Positions 11,686-24,500 of a stretch of 64,000 nt of DNA are shown here, piece by piece. The translations under genes and the position numbers were made by a program. The notes beneath the pieces were generated by a model that worked only from the letters and a program-made list of their open reading frames with translations, had not been told where the DNA came from and did no database searches. The stretch's first letter is position 1, and every line of letters starts with the position of its first letter. The stretch comes from Zygaena filipendulae (lineage: Eukaryota; Arthropoda; Insecta; Lepidoptera; Zygaenidae): assembly GCA_907165275.2 (NCBI GenBank), contig OU015672.1, positions 2,338,501 to 2,402,500 of the forward strand, given 5' to 3'.

Positions 11686-14600
11686 CTAGTCGTGCTTGGC
11701 GTCGGGGTGCCTCTCGAGCAGCATGGCGACGCCCTGGCCGCCGGCCGCGCACGCCGAGATCAGCCCGAACTGGCCGTCCTCGCGCACGAGCCGGTGCGCC
11801 GTGTGCATCGCCAGCCGCACCTGACGGAACGTGTAGGTACATCCGATGTGCAACGTAACACCAACAAACACTACGGTTTCACACGTCATTGTACTGATTG
11901 TGGTGCCGACCCAATAAATTGTTTTTCATTCATTCATTCTTGTCTCTATGTGGGGGAGGGCGTCGAGTCAAATCTCACCGAATCTCAAATGGGGGAGAAG
12001 GGCGGTCTCGGCAAATATCACGAAATGCTTACTAAATGGACGCCGATAAACAATAACAAAGTTATAGAACGTTTTTTAATTGTGTTTACCTTTTTACATT
12101 GTTTAATTCCAACAAAATGTTGAACATAAAAAAATGTTAACTCAAAATGGCGCTATAATTTTAAAACACGATTTACTCAAAATTTCTCTAGGTGGGTTAA
12201 CATATTATTATTGCTTATCTTTGTCCAAATGCGAATGTGAGTTTGTTTGTTACGCTTTCACGTCTTAACGGCTCGATCGATCATCATGAAATTTTGTATA
12301 CACGTTGTCAGGATTATAGAAGAGGATATGGGGTACTTTTTATATAGGAATTCCCGTGGGGACTGCGAAATCAACTCGAGTGAAACTACATTAAATTTTG
12401 AATATTACGCGTCAGGGATACAAAAAAGGATCCGGGTATTTTTACGGGGAATTCCCGCGGGATCTCCGAAATTAGCGCGCGTGAAACCGCGAGGAACAGC
12501 TAGTATATTTATACGCAAGAAACAGTGTAAAATTGCGAGAAAAAAATTGGGAATGAAGATTGTTGACCGATGGAGGTCGTAGCGAATGCACGTCTGTCGC
12601 GTTACTCGATATTTCAATCACTGTTCAGCAGCCATTTTGCTTTTCAAGAAAAAACTAGTTTTCGAGAGAAAACCTTAGGAATCAATCTAACATTGTCATT
12701 GACGTTTCATCATAAGTATTGAAGTATAAGTTATTTTAATATTAAATTACGATAGATGGTATAATGGGGATGTGGACTACTTTTGAAAATCAAAATTCTA
12801 ATTAGTCCGTCAGTTAGAAAATAAAAAAATCAATAGACACGTATTTTTTTGCTTTTTCAAATAAATTAAAATTTACAGAGATAAAGCGCATTAAAGTTTA
12901 GGGTGAAGGGGTCGTGACGTCACTAACCACTAAAACCGCCATACAAACTGTCAGAATAGTGACGTCACGCGAAATTTCAACTCAATATATCGCCGTTATT
13001 TTTTGATTACGTAAAAAAAGAAAAAATACGTGTCCAATATATTTTAATAATCTACAAGACGGACTAAAAAATAAAAATTAGTCTACATGCCCATTGAAGA
13101 GGTAGGAGATCTGTGAGTTGTGACCGACCCATTTAAATATCGTCTCCGTCAAGTCACTAACAGTAGTGGGTGCCGCTTACCCCGGTGGCGGCGAACGGGT
13201 GTCCGATGGAGAGCGAGCCGCCCCACGCGTTCCACTTGGCGAGGTCCGGGTTGCCGACCTGACCACATACATATATATTTATATAGGTATTTTGCAATTA
13301 TATAATTAAACATGTAAATAATAAAAATAATATACATAGAATCTATATAATTATATAAAAATGAATCCCTATTTCCCTTTTTGTTGTTGTATTTGTTATT
13401 AAGGAGAAGAATAAAAGAAATTTGAAGAACCACGCGGTTGAAATCACGGGGCAAAGCTAGTTATACATAATAATACAATACAATACAAGGGAGCTAAGTT
13501 GAATGACGAATGCTCACGCGTTTCGTACGTTATTAAACACATTTGAGAGAGAAAAAAATAAAAATACAAAGCACTTGTACTTTTCTAAAGTAAAAAGCAC
13601 GCCTGCGTTATGAGCCTAGAATGCCTCGAATGTCGCTTTTTTACGTAGTAATACGTCTAGTAATATGTCTTGTGCTGTTGGACCTTGGTCTGCCGGCCGA
13701 GGTAGTTCTGCGCGAACCAGTCCGAGTCGAGCGCCTTCAGGTTGGCGAGGATCTGCCCGGCGAACGCCTCGTGCACCTCCCACGTGGCGATGTCGCTCAT
13801 CTGCAGGCCCGCCTTCTCCAGGATCCTGGGGATGCCGTACGCGGGCCCCAGCAGCAGCTGGTCCACCGGGTCCTGACGAACGATATGCGCAGACAAATTT
13901 TACTCCCAAGCCTTTTTTTAACCACAGAGAAAATAATATTAACTAGGGAGGACACGTAGAAGGGACACGCGCGCCACGGTCGCAAAACAAGTTAGAACAA
14001 AATATGCTCTATCTGTCCCAAAACTTCCTTTGCTGGAAATCCGAGTATATTTTTTCACAGTAGTCCTAAAAATATGAGTTTTTGAAAACAGTGACCATTA
14101 AGTAAAACCAAATGGCGTTTAATACATTTTGTTTTTGTGTATCATGAATAGTTTTGTGAATCTATCTATATTGTAACTTTAAACTGACAGCGTGCTGCTG
14201 AAGAGTTTGTTGCGCATACCACTAGGAAGCTGTGAAGGGTGGATATTTTATGGGTGCTGTCATAATAACTGTAATTATATTGACGTCAAAAAGAGCCACA
14301 TTATGGGCCAAATTTGAATAAAGGATTTGACTTTGACTTAAAAAAAAATCACTGGTCCCCCCCCCCCCCCTCCCGTTTTCGCACCTACGCTGTGTACAAC
14401 TCACCTGCGCCACGTAGGTGAAGTCCCGCAGGTACGCCTTGGGCTTCAGGCCCAGCTCCTTGGCCTTCGCCTCCGACATCACAAGGCACGCCGACGCGCC
14501 GTCCGTCTGTGCACACATCACGCAGCATATCATTGTTGTATACATATAAAAATATGCATACTTGACATCAAAATAATTTAAAAAATAAACATAATGTTAT

Positions 14601-17600
14601 AATATTAATCCTACTGATGCCAAGTCTGCTAGTAGATAATATTTGCTCGCATGGGTTGTTGTGTTCACGACGAGGCGCTCATACGCTTGCAATGTGACGG
14701 GAGCGGACTAGTCTATCTAGCTTCTGCCCACTAGGAAAGGCACCGACTTCGAACCGATCAGTGAATAGCACAAACCAATAATGATATGACGTGCGTTTTT
14801 GTCTTTCGGAATATTAGGTTTTTTTTTTGTTTTTTAGTTCATTTTTTCGTTAGTCCTCCGGCGCGTCGCGTCGCGCCTGTCTGATTTTCATGCGGTTTTC
14901 ACCAATATACATATAGAGTGATTCTAGAGGAAGGTTTATACGTATAGTTTATCCTGCAATTCCCGTGCAAATTCCGCTCCTGGAACCGCGGGCGACAGTT
15001 AGTAGGTTTTGATGAAATTGTGTAGTTTTGTCCACTCACCAGGAAGGAGGCGTTGGCGGCGGTGACGGTGCCGTGCGGCTTGATGAACGCCGGCTTGAGC
15101 TTGGCGAGCTGCTCGGGCGTGGACACGCGGATGCCGTTGTCCTTCTCCACCACAGCCTCGCGCCCCTCCACTGGGGGCAGAGCACGGAACAGATAGAAGC
15201 GATATCAAAGGATACATACACGATATATTATGTAGTTTAAAAAGAACCGACACTCTCCGTCTCCCACCACTTTCATGCCTCCTCATACCCAGTATGTTCT
15301 CTTATTCGTCTGTGCTCATACCCCACGAAAGTTTGTTGGAAATTCCGCGAGGAAAGTTTGACACATGTGACAATTATTCACTGACAGCTGACAGTTAATG
15401 TCAGCTCGCTGTCAACCTTGCGATACGCACACGTGCATTGATTTATTAACTTTCGGTTTGCAAAAAACCATATTAATAGATTACTATGTGACTACAAGAG
15501 GAGGAGGGGGAGGGGTAAGTTGATATAACAAAAATGGGTCACGTATGTAGATTGTAGATGGACAATCAACCCTGTGCTTGTGTTTAAACCCTAATAAGTG
15601 CCCTAACCTTTGACGGGCACGAGGTCGGTGAAGTAGCCCGCCTGCTGCGCGCGCGCCGCCAGCGTGTGCGAGCGCAGCGCGTACTCGTCCTGCTCGGCGC
15701 GCGACGCGCTGAACGCGGCCGCCAGCCGGTCCGCGCTGTGGCCCATCGTCTCGCCCGACGAGAACTCCGCCACCGCCGGCAGCTGCGCACAAGCACACGA
15801 GCGCACAGGCACCGTACACGCAGCCGCAACGATATCGTCGTATTTGTTAGCGGGCTGGTTTCCGCAACTCGACGTCTGAGCGCCTATTTTGCGTGCGGTG
15901 GGAATATTTCTATTCATGCCAACCCAGCTCCTGCAGGAAGCCCAGCAACTTCCTAATGTCACCGAAGGCTTCCGGGAGCGACCTTGGTGTCACCTTTGAC
16001 ATTATATGAACTGTATTACAGTTGTTTTAGTTCACGAAGACCGCTCTGCCCTGGGGATGCAGTCTCGACATACCTAACGATCGATTAGTTTAGCGAAAAA
16101 AATCGCTTGCCATAACAAGATTATCGTAAAATGCCTATGCTGTGAATGTTATCAAGTTTTGCTGCTATAAGTTATCAATAGAAATCGGTAATTTGACAGT
16201 AGTTGTGTTCGATACTAGGTATAGCGAAAAAAACGAAAACTAGAGACTACGAGAAATCGATATGTTTTATCGTTATGAAGTCATCAACCAACTTGCTGTA
16301 AACCTCAAAAAACCGAAAAATCGTTTTATACATCAGTTTAGTCTGGGGTTTCACATTTTTATAGGACAAAAAAAAAATCAGCTACGTCGTAAGTTTTTGA
16401 ACAAAACTAGTATCTTCTTTGCTTACGTCTGCCAAAAACGAGTTATTTTGATACGTTTCAAATAAAATTAAGTTTTTCAAATCATGTTCCTATGATTTAG
16501 TTTATGAGTAATGTTTTTTTTTTTCAATTTTAATAAAGTTTCTGTGCTCCGGTGAACATTTCATACTTTGAGGCTTACAGCAAATACGTTTTCCTACGTC
16601 GATGGATAGAAGAGGGGGGTAGATACCGGGTAGTACCGAGTACCGACCTCCGGCGCAAAGAAGTCCGGGCGTATGGAAGCGAGCAGCGAGAGGCGCTGCG
16701 CGGGCGTCTTGGCGCGGTTGAGGCGCAGCAGCAGCGCGCGCATCTTGCGCGAGTGCCGGATGGGCACGTCCGACATGAACTCCACGCCGCCCGCCACGAT
16801 CACGTCGTACGCGCCCGCCGCTATCATGCCGATGCCTGCCACGTGGAACGGAACGTTATCCAATGGGCATGATGACAAGGTATAAAAATCAAAATTATGT
16901 TTAGTCCGTCAGTTACATAGTAAAAAATAATAGACGTGTAGATGACGTGTGATAGAAAGCGCACATAGCAATGTTCATGTACCTACTATGTCTTTCATCG
17001 TTTTTATACTAACCAGTAGTGATAGCTTGATTAGACGATATACACGCCATGGTAACGGTGTGGGCAGGGGTGCGGTCGCTGAAACCCGCCGCCAGGGCTG
17101 CCTCGCGGCCAATGTTGGATGTCTTCACCTCTTGGATGACAGTGCCATAGACAATGTAATCGATGACATCCTTCGACACACCTGTCTTCTGAAGGAGACC
17201 CCTAGGAAGTTAAGGAAGTTTTTAATCATCAATTTGGAATTTTTAACTCTCAAAAGCTTGGAGCAGCTGATTGAAAGAACGATTTGATGTTTTGTTTTTT
17301 TTAGAATATCATGAAATAGTAAACAAAACAAATTAATTGGGATTGGTTTCAGAGATTACTTTTTACAAATAAACTTTTGCTTTGTGTCTTGTCATAAGTA
17401 TGTACTTCCAAATTACACTGGGCATTTTCATAAAGATCTAAAATGGGAAGCCCATATACTATCTATTGTAAAGAAAGCAAACTCAATGATCTAACTCATT
17501 CGAAAAGCGTTCTCCTGTGTCACTAGGGAAATGTTTGTATCACTTTACAAAACGTACATCAGACCCTTGTTGGAGTATGGGTTCCAAATATGGAATCCTT

Positions 17601-19642
17601 ACTTTGTAAAAGATATTGAGGTGCTGGAGAGAGTCCAAAGACGTGCTACAAAGCTGCCTAGAGAGCTGAAGAACAAGTCCTATGAGTGCCGACTTCAGAG
17701 TCTAGGACTGACCACACTCCAAGAGAGACGAGAACGAGGCGACCTTATAGAAACATATAAGATTCTGAACAATTTTTACAATGTGTCCAACCTAAGCTCC
17801 ATATATAAAAGCAAGGACAACACCAGGCTCCGAGGGCATAGCACAAAACTGGTGAAGGGACTAGCAAAATCAAACCCATATAAACATTTCCTTACAAACC
17901 ATGTGGTAAATCCATGGAACCAGCTCCCTACTGAAGTGATTAACGCACAAACAGTTAATCAATTCAAAAATAGACTGGACAGACATTTGAACAGTAAAGC
18001 TTAAAATAGTTAATCAACGAGAAAACAGAACGCAATTAACTGAATAACACAAGTGTAGATATAGGCGCATCAGCGAAAGCTGCTAGTCTATAAATAAATA
18101 ATAATAATAATTATAATAATAATAAAACTCTTTCATGATTTGACATTGGTGGAACTGTTGTGCTAGTCATAATTAAAGAAGTTGCAATGCTTTGTAGAAT
18201 GTGAGTGTTAAGTGTTTCCTGGATTACCCCCATCTTCAGTCTGGATTCTATGATGTGATTGTTAGAAGTAGTAAACATGATGTAAATATACACACCGGCA
18301 GAATTAGCGGAACATAAAAAGGCAGAGTATAGAAATAGTTACGTATATATATTAAAACAAATAATAATTAGACGTGAAGTAATAAATTAATATACATCTT
18401 TTAACACTTTAAAAGTTTGTAATTAAATTATTAAATTTTATTTAAAATAATAATAAAAAAAACACTTTTTCTCTAACTTGTGGGTACACAAATAATGTTG
18501 CAAATTAAAGATTACTGTGATTTTAACACTAAATAAATGAACGATTAATAACGTGTGTTTCCCCTTCGTGATTCGACTTTTATTTGCAACATTGTCTGAG
18601 TTCTCACAAACTAGAGACTTTTTTATTTTTTTTTTATTTTGATTACTTTTAATAAAATTTTACTAAAAACTTCTTAAAGTCGATGTTAAAAGATGTATAT
18701 TAGTTTATTACTTCATGCCTGATAATAATTTGTTTTAATATATATACGTAATTATTTCTATACTCTGCCTTTTTATGTTCCGCTAATTCTGCCGGTGTGT
18801 ATATTATATTTATCTTAGATGATATTAAGTTTTAATAATGCTATCAAATTAATAAATTTATCTGCTTTAATTAAAACATAACACTTACAATAACGAATGC
18901 CTAGCCAGCTCATGAGGCATCATTTTAGCATAGTCAGTAAAAGACACCAGAAATGGGGTCCTTACTCCATCAACAAGCACCACATTCTTGCCTGTGCGGT
19001 CAGGAAGAGACTTCTTCTGTTGCAGAGAAGCACCAACACTTAGTGCGCGTCTTGCAGCGTCTGTAATCAGATTTCATCTGGTTACCATTGAAATTAAATA
19101 TAAATCATTCTTAGTTTGTGTGGTATAATATTTACAGCAAAGGTTCCTGTCTCGTTTAAAATTTGCTTGGTGAAATAGCTACAATTTAATACTAGGTGAA
19201 TTTAAATAAATCTGGACATGAAAGCGTTTATGGTCAGATCTCAACATCTGACCAGTATGTTATGGTCTTTAACATTAAATCTACTTTTTAACATACTTTC
19301 ATGTCCAGAAATGTTGTGACACACATTGACTATTTTTGTGACTACTGACTAGGTAGTAGGTCCTAGGTCCTAGGTAGCTAGGTCTTCAGTAGACTGCTTT
19401 TCAAAGGATTCAAAGTCCAAAGTTTATGTTTTAAATAGTAAGTTTTTAAACCGACTATGGATTGCGTTTTTAGTCCTGAATGTATATTAAATATAATAAT
19501 AATTGAAAGTACAGTTTTATAAAGAAATTCAATAGGTAATTATTAATAAGATAATTTTATAAACACAGAACTAATTACCAAATTTCACGGTTGTGCTAAC
19601 ATGGGTTGCTTTCCAAAAATTCTTTGCTACATGAGATGCCAT
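11686..19642 (-). CDS. HADHB: Trifunctional enzyme beta subunit (3-ketoacyl-CoA thiolase), mitochondrial
   Basis: Ten exons on the - strand: 19642-19579, 19060-18889, 17201-17014, 16835-16648, 15782-15608, 15170-15040, 14506-14405, 13872-13684, 13258-13181, 11820-11686. Phases all agree and give 473 aa, against 474 in human HADHB. It catalyses the last, thiolytic step of mitochondrial long-chain fatty-acid beta-oxidation together with the alpha subunit (HADHA). Thiolase hallmarks are present: nucleophile Cys132 in MACISSNQA, His374 in VHEAFAGQ, His423 in [10 protein letters not shown], and Cys453 in CAAGGQG. The N terminus ([16 protein letters not shown]) is basic and lacks acids, as expected of a mitochondrial targeting peptide. 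[18 protein letters not shown] and NGIR...LKPAFIKP are typical of this subunit. The 5' exons are AT-richer than the 3' exons. The second and third introns hold repeats, including a LINE piece. No defect is seen. Confidence 0.97.
12038..12226 (-). mobile_element. MITE, GGAC-GATAAGCAAT family (truncated copy)
   Basis: Shares the GTTATAGAACGTTTTTTAAT, TTGAACATAAAAAAATG, TTTACTCAAAATTTCTC and GCTTATCTTTGTCC blocks with copies at 46400, 50423 and 61123. It lies in the last HADHB intron. Confidence 0.7.
12228..12515 (+). mobile_element. CCGCGG-box dispersed repeat
   Basis: Contains GCGAATGTGAGTTTGTTTGT, TTACGCTTTCACG, GATCATCATGAAATTTTG, two GGAATTCCCG-type boxes and a final GGAACAGCTAGT. The class (SINE, LINE tail or other) cannot be decided from sequence alone. 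Confidence 0.75.
12757..13097 (+). mobile_element. MITE, paired-TGACGTCA family (near-intact copy)
   Basis: Left end is ATGGGGATGTGGACTAC and right end is the inverted-type GTCTACATGCCCATTG. TGACGTCA occurs at 12915 and 12960, 45 bp apart. It lies in the last HADHB intron, about 85 bp from the exon at 13181. Confidence 0.85.
14595..14870 (+). mobile_element. Fragment of the GGTTTGTGCTA / GAAGTCGGTT element
   Basis: AGCACAAACCAATAATGATA and GTGCGTTTTTGTCTTTCGGA match one arm of the hairpin at 56662-57052. Intronic in HADHB. Confidence 0.55.
17405..18125 (+). mobile_element. 3' fragment of a CR1-like non-LTR retrotransposon (broken)
   Basis: An open frame to the stop at 18002-18004 encodes the C-terminal end of a LINE reverse-transcriptase protein. 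Characteristic segments are [53 protein letters not shown] and HLNSKA. The same frame extends upstream to about 17415 but is cut by TAA at 17492. The catalytic domain and 5' part are absent. A run of AAT repeats (about 18098-18125) fits a LINE 3' tail. It lies inside the second HADHB intron in the opposite orientation to the gene. Confidence 0.85.
18286..18805. mobile_element. Foldback-type MITE, nearly palindromic over 520 bp
   Basis: ATATACACACCGGCAGAATT at left is inverted at right (AATTCTGCCGGTGTGTATAT). The arms continue to match through CATAAAAAGGCAGAGTATAG, TTAATATACATCTTTTAACA and TGTTGCAAA, leaving a small centre near 18510-18580. It is in the second HADHB intron, beside the LINE fragment. 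Confidence 0.85.
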
Positions 19643-21505
19643 TTTCACTTATACTGAAAATAAAAATCTGTTTTCTGCACGTAAATTTCCAAAACTTTCA
19701 CGACTACAAGCACACGCTGAAAAAGAAAGTTGTACTTTTTCAAACCGTACCTACCTACTCTCTATTCACGATTTTAGATTGTGGGTTGTACTTTGACCAG
19801 AGTTAAGCGCTTATTACACCTTCAATTTGTGCCCAGGCACTACTGAAATCGGAAGGTGTAATCGAAATTTGAAGTTTCTATATTGGTTCCAACGGTTCCA
19901 ATTTAGGATCAGTGAGTGAGAGAGAGAGCGAGTGATCACTTCACACTACATGTGCCTTATTACAATTTAGTGAAGACCTGTGAAGACGTAGGTAGTGTGA
20001 TTACTAGCTCTCTCTCTCTCTCACTCACTGATGCTAAATTGTATCCAATTTAGATTCCTAAATTGAAAGTCAAGTTGGAAGTAGTGTAATAACTGCTTTA
20101 CCAGACCAGCTCTAATGAGCTCTAAAGGCAAAAGCAAGCAATCAAGAAAATTGCCTTTTTGCAATAGTATAACTTCAGGAAAGATAAACGTTTAACTTGG
20201 CTATATAGATTTGAGTTCTTTTGCCTTCTCTGACCGGGGTGATGGGAAATCAACCCTGTCCTTGGAATTAAATAAAACCGATAAAAGCCCGAGTAAAAGA
20301 CTGTAAAAGCCAAAAGGCGTAGACAGAGACTCCACTTCCATTTGTTGAGTGCTCAGAAGATTAACTAAAGTATCTTGTTCTGAGATTGAGTGGCAACTGG
20401 CAAGGCCAAGAGTTTATCCTTTCGGGGAAGGCAAAAGAAACTTAGTCAATACAGCCAAATGACTTGGCTGTATGGCTCAAAATGTCCCTCGACCGAACGA
20501 GGAAAAATGTAATTTAGTTAAGTGAATGGCCGTTAAATAAATGAAAATAGTATATTTCATTATAAGTGCGGAAAGCCTGTTCCGACAAATGTCTACCCGA
20601 GCCGAGGCGCAGCCGAAGGTGAGGGTTGACAGTCGGAACTAGTTGCAATGACGGTTCCGCACGTGTACTGAACAACTATTTTTAATACAGTTACGAAAAA
20701 ATTAAGCAATTTTATAAAATATCAAAAACACAACAAACTCAACTAAGTTCCAACTGTGATCTAGAGATGGCGCTAGTCGTATTAGTAATGCGAAACCTAC
20801 GTTTCGCAATGCAAAAAGTGTGTCAAAGTCGTGTCGCCATTTTTGACAGTTGGCAAAGAGAACGCACGAGTTCGGGAAAGGTAAACAAAAAGCTCGAGTA
20901 TGTAATAGCCCACATCCCGAACGCTAAACGTCCCTGTAATACGCCACTTTTTGAGCAACTGTATTAAAAACAAAGTAACCACTGCCTACATTTACAATTT
21001 ACTTCCTCATTATTTATCCACTAGGTACCTTTTTGCGGGGGACTTTTGGCGGGATTTGAGCAGAAATGTAGGTACGTCCTTGGTTTTGCAGTTTATCGTG
21101 ATTAAGTAGTATGGTGTGAAAGTGATGGATTTTGCTCAGTAGTGATCCATTTCCATTAGTGATGAATAGTATATACCCTTCGGTTCACGCAGTCAAAAGT
21201 TATGAGGTCAAACATTAAATTGAGAACCTCCTCCTTTTTAGTAAGTCGGCATTGAAGTCAGTTAAAAATACAACTGAATTGGCTGTATGGACTTAGATTC
21301 CTTTGCATTCTCCAAAAGGAGTTTTAACAAAAAAAGAAAAGCAAGAAAACAAAAGTGAGGTTATGTTTTAGTTCACACTTCATCATGCGCAAATTGCCGC
21401 AAATGTATGTAGTGTAGCCTTGTTATTTATTTCGCGCGAAGTATTTTACTGTGTTTTTATTTATTAGAATATGTTTTTACATAATTGGTATTTATTAATT
21501 TCTTA
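19643..21505. other. Spacer between divergent HADHB and WDR75 starts
   Basis: It must hold both promoters, but no TATA box or initiator could be assigned with confidence. It contains an inverted repeat with GA/CT tracts at 19893-20045, repeat pieces sharing GGCTGTATGG near 20465 and 21280, and a GGAGGTTCT/GAAGTCGG-type end near 21220-21260. No gene was recognised here. Confidence 0.65.
19893..20045. repeat. Inverted repeat with GA/CT tract arms
   Basis: AATTTAGGATCAGTGAGTGA followed by GAGAGAGAGAGCG on the left is mirrored by CTCTCTCTCTCTCACTCACT and GATGCTAAATT on the right, with AGTGTGA blocks also paired. The centre lies near 19955-19990. Confidence 0.8.
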
Positions 21506-24500
21506 ATGATGGCGACGAAGAATAAAACAGAAAACTTGTTAGACCAATATTGTTTTGAACGAAAAGCGGGCAAATGTATTGTGGATCATTGTCCACTTTT
21601 TTCACCGGATGGAGAGTAAGCTTTTTTGTAATATTCTGTCCATATTAATGCATGCTTTTGGCTCACTTCATCCCATTTTCAACTTACATACCATAGCTCT
21701 ACGAAACAAGCCGCAAAAATTGTGTTTTCCTTGCCTCAGACTTCTTTGAGCATTTATTGCTATTCCTTGTAGTTTAGGATTTGTCCACACACACCGATTT
21801 GAAAATTCACCTTCTTTAAATATAAGGTAATATTAAGTTGAATGGGCGTTGAATATCTATTAGGGGTGGCATCTGGCGCTCTACAATGCAATAATTGTAA
21901 TGAATATTTTTTTTTACAATAATAATTACCTACCTATTACTTTTTGTTATTTGAGACAAGAATACTGCTTAATATCTCCCTTCAACAATCAAAACGAACA
22001 TCATTCGTTTAACCTTACACCAGTGGCGAAGGGTGAAATATTGAGAGAGGTAACCCAGAACAAAAAAATGCTACCTAATCCGGGTGCGGGCACGCAGTCA
22101 ATAATGCAGGTGCATTATGCAAACATCAAATTATCTATAAAGTGTCAACAGTCAAAACAAATGTCTGATTCGTTACGAATTTCTACGAGCGATAGCAATG
22201 ATAGTATAATCCTCCATCTCGCTCATGTGCACACATTTTCTATCACTGTCTCTGGTCATAACTCGATTTTCGTCGGCTTGCCAGAGTTCTACTGGGGTTT
22301 GAAGTGACCTTGAGATGTGACGTCATTCATGACGTTTATTTGTATAGAAGTTTAACTGCCAAAAAGCCGATCGTGCCAGTGAGTTACTTTACGTTGTTAA
22401 ACGTTGAAGAGCATGTGTAGGCGTTTTGTAATGTTTTATTTTATTTGTTTTTATTTAATGTTTCTCTACTTTTAAAATGGTATAAGCGTTTTGTAATGAT
22501 TGTACTTTTAAAATTACTGATTATGCCATTTCTCAATTACGGTAGAGAGAGTGGTTACATACCAAACTTTTGAATGGAAGCCGGTGGGAATCGGGTTATA
22601 TGGTATCTTCGCCACTGCCTTACACTCTGTATAATTAATACTAGCTGTTCCCCACGGTTTCACCTGCGGTAACTTTGGAGTTCCCACAAGATGTAGCATT
22701 CTAATGGTGGAAGAGTTTTCAAAATCGGTTAAGTAGATTACCCCCTCCAACCTCACAAACTCACAAGCTTTACCTCTTTATAATATTAGTATAGTTAAAA
22801 TATAGCTTGGCTTAATAGGGTATGTCCATATTTAGTTTTTAAAAGCTGTTCCCTGCGGTTTCACCCACAGAAATTTTGGATTTCCCACAAGATTTTTGGG
22901 ATACAAAGTACCCTATGTCCTTTTCTGTAACCTTGACATGTATAGAAAATTGCATGAAATTTTACCAGCGTTAATTTGGAATTCCTGCAGGAATCCAAGG
23001 ATAAAATGTATGTCATTCTCTCTACCTCTGACAAGGTGTGTACAAAATTCCATGATGATCGGTTGAGCCATTAAAGAGTGAAAGCGTAACAGTCAGACAG
23101 ACAAAATTACTTTCACATTTATAAATTTTATAATATTATATGTATAGTAGGGATTATAATAATGGCATTTAGGTCCTGAAATAATCTTGTATTTTATTAA
23201 ATTTACTGGGTAGCCTTGAAATCGAAACTTTCTCCGTTATTCAATTTAATTTGTTTAAATTTCAGATCATTAGCAATAATTGTAGAAAATATTGTGTGTG
23301 TCTATAATGTGGAGACCGGTGAATGTACTAGAACCCTTGAAACTGAGAATGCTGTGACAGAGTTGGTGGCGATACAATTTCCCGAAAATGAACAATATAA
23401 TCTGTATGGGTGTTCCGATAATGGACAGGTCACCATTTGGACATGGGATAAAGGGGCTGTGTTAAGAGAGACTGTGAGTGCATTTTTATTAACTGTTCTC
23501 TGTGTTAATTTCAGAGTTCCTGCAAAAAAGTTTGGGATATAAAGTACTCCATGTCCTTATGTCCTTTTCCACACCCTTGACAATGTGTATGCACAATTTC
23601 ATGATGATCAATTGAGTAGTTTGCTGGCTGGAGATGCGCAGTTGAAAGTTGCTATGGCAACACAACGTTATTTACAATAAGCAGAGATAACAAATAATAA
23701 GGAATAAACTCCAGTTGTGTGTCGAGCTGACACACTCACTTTTTTTTAAATTATAATTTATATCATAAATAGTCTGTACTAGATTAAGTTTCATACGAAT
23801 TTCAATAGATATTTTCTTACACAACAGTTGCAAACTTGCAATGTTCCCACAGGAATTTCGAGATAAAAAGTGCCTTATGCCATTTTGACAGAATGTGTAT
23901 GTGAAATTTTTTGATTATTTGTTGAGTAGTTACTAGTGAAAGTTTATAAGACAAATGAACAAATTTTCGCATACACATTTACGATATTAAGATTAAGTAA
24001 TTAATTTTCTGTGTACTTATTATATGTGGTTATTTACGAGCAACATAATTAATTGTTATCATAATTAGTTCATAGTGAAACTAATATATAATTAATAAAC
24101 TTTTTCAGATGCTAAATATTGCACATGGTGAAAAAGTATTAACATTTCATCTGTTGGGCAATAATGAATGTTTTGTAATGACTGGTAAACCGCTGGGCCA
24201 GTACATATCGCTGGCAATATATTCTCTGATTTCCGGCGAAAGAAGACAAACTTATGGTTTAAAACCACCTAAGTCTGACTTGGTTAGAGTTTCCCTTGGC
24301 TGGTGCAATGGAGATAGGTTTGCAGCAATAACAAATTTAACAAAATTTTTGTACATACAAAATCTCTTTAAACCACATATGTTTGAAAAGTAAGTAAAAG
24401 GATATTTATTTAAATTTAGTACATATAGTTTGAAACAAAGTCGCTTCCCGCTGTCTGTCCCTATGTATGCTTAGATCTCTAAAACTAACTACATACGGAT

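Noticed and set aside
21900..22307. 135-codon + frame in the first WDR75 intron
   Set aside because: No recognisable domain, AT-rich and surrounded by repeat debris; joining it to WDR75 would break the phase that links exon 1 to the exon at 23266.
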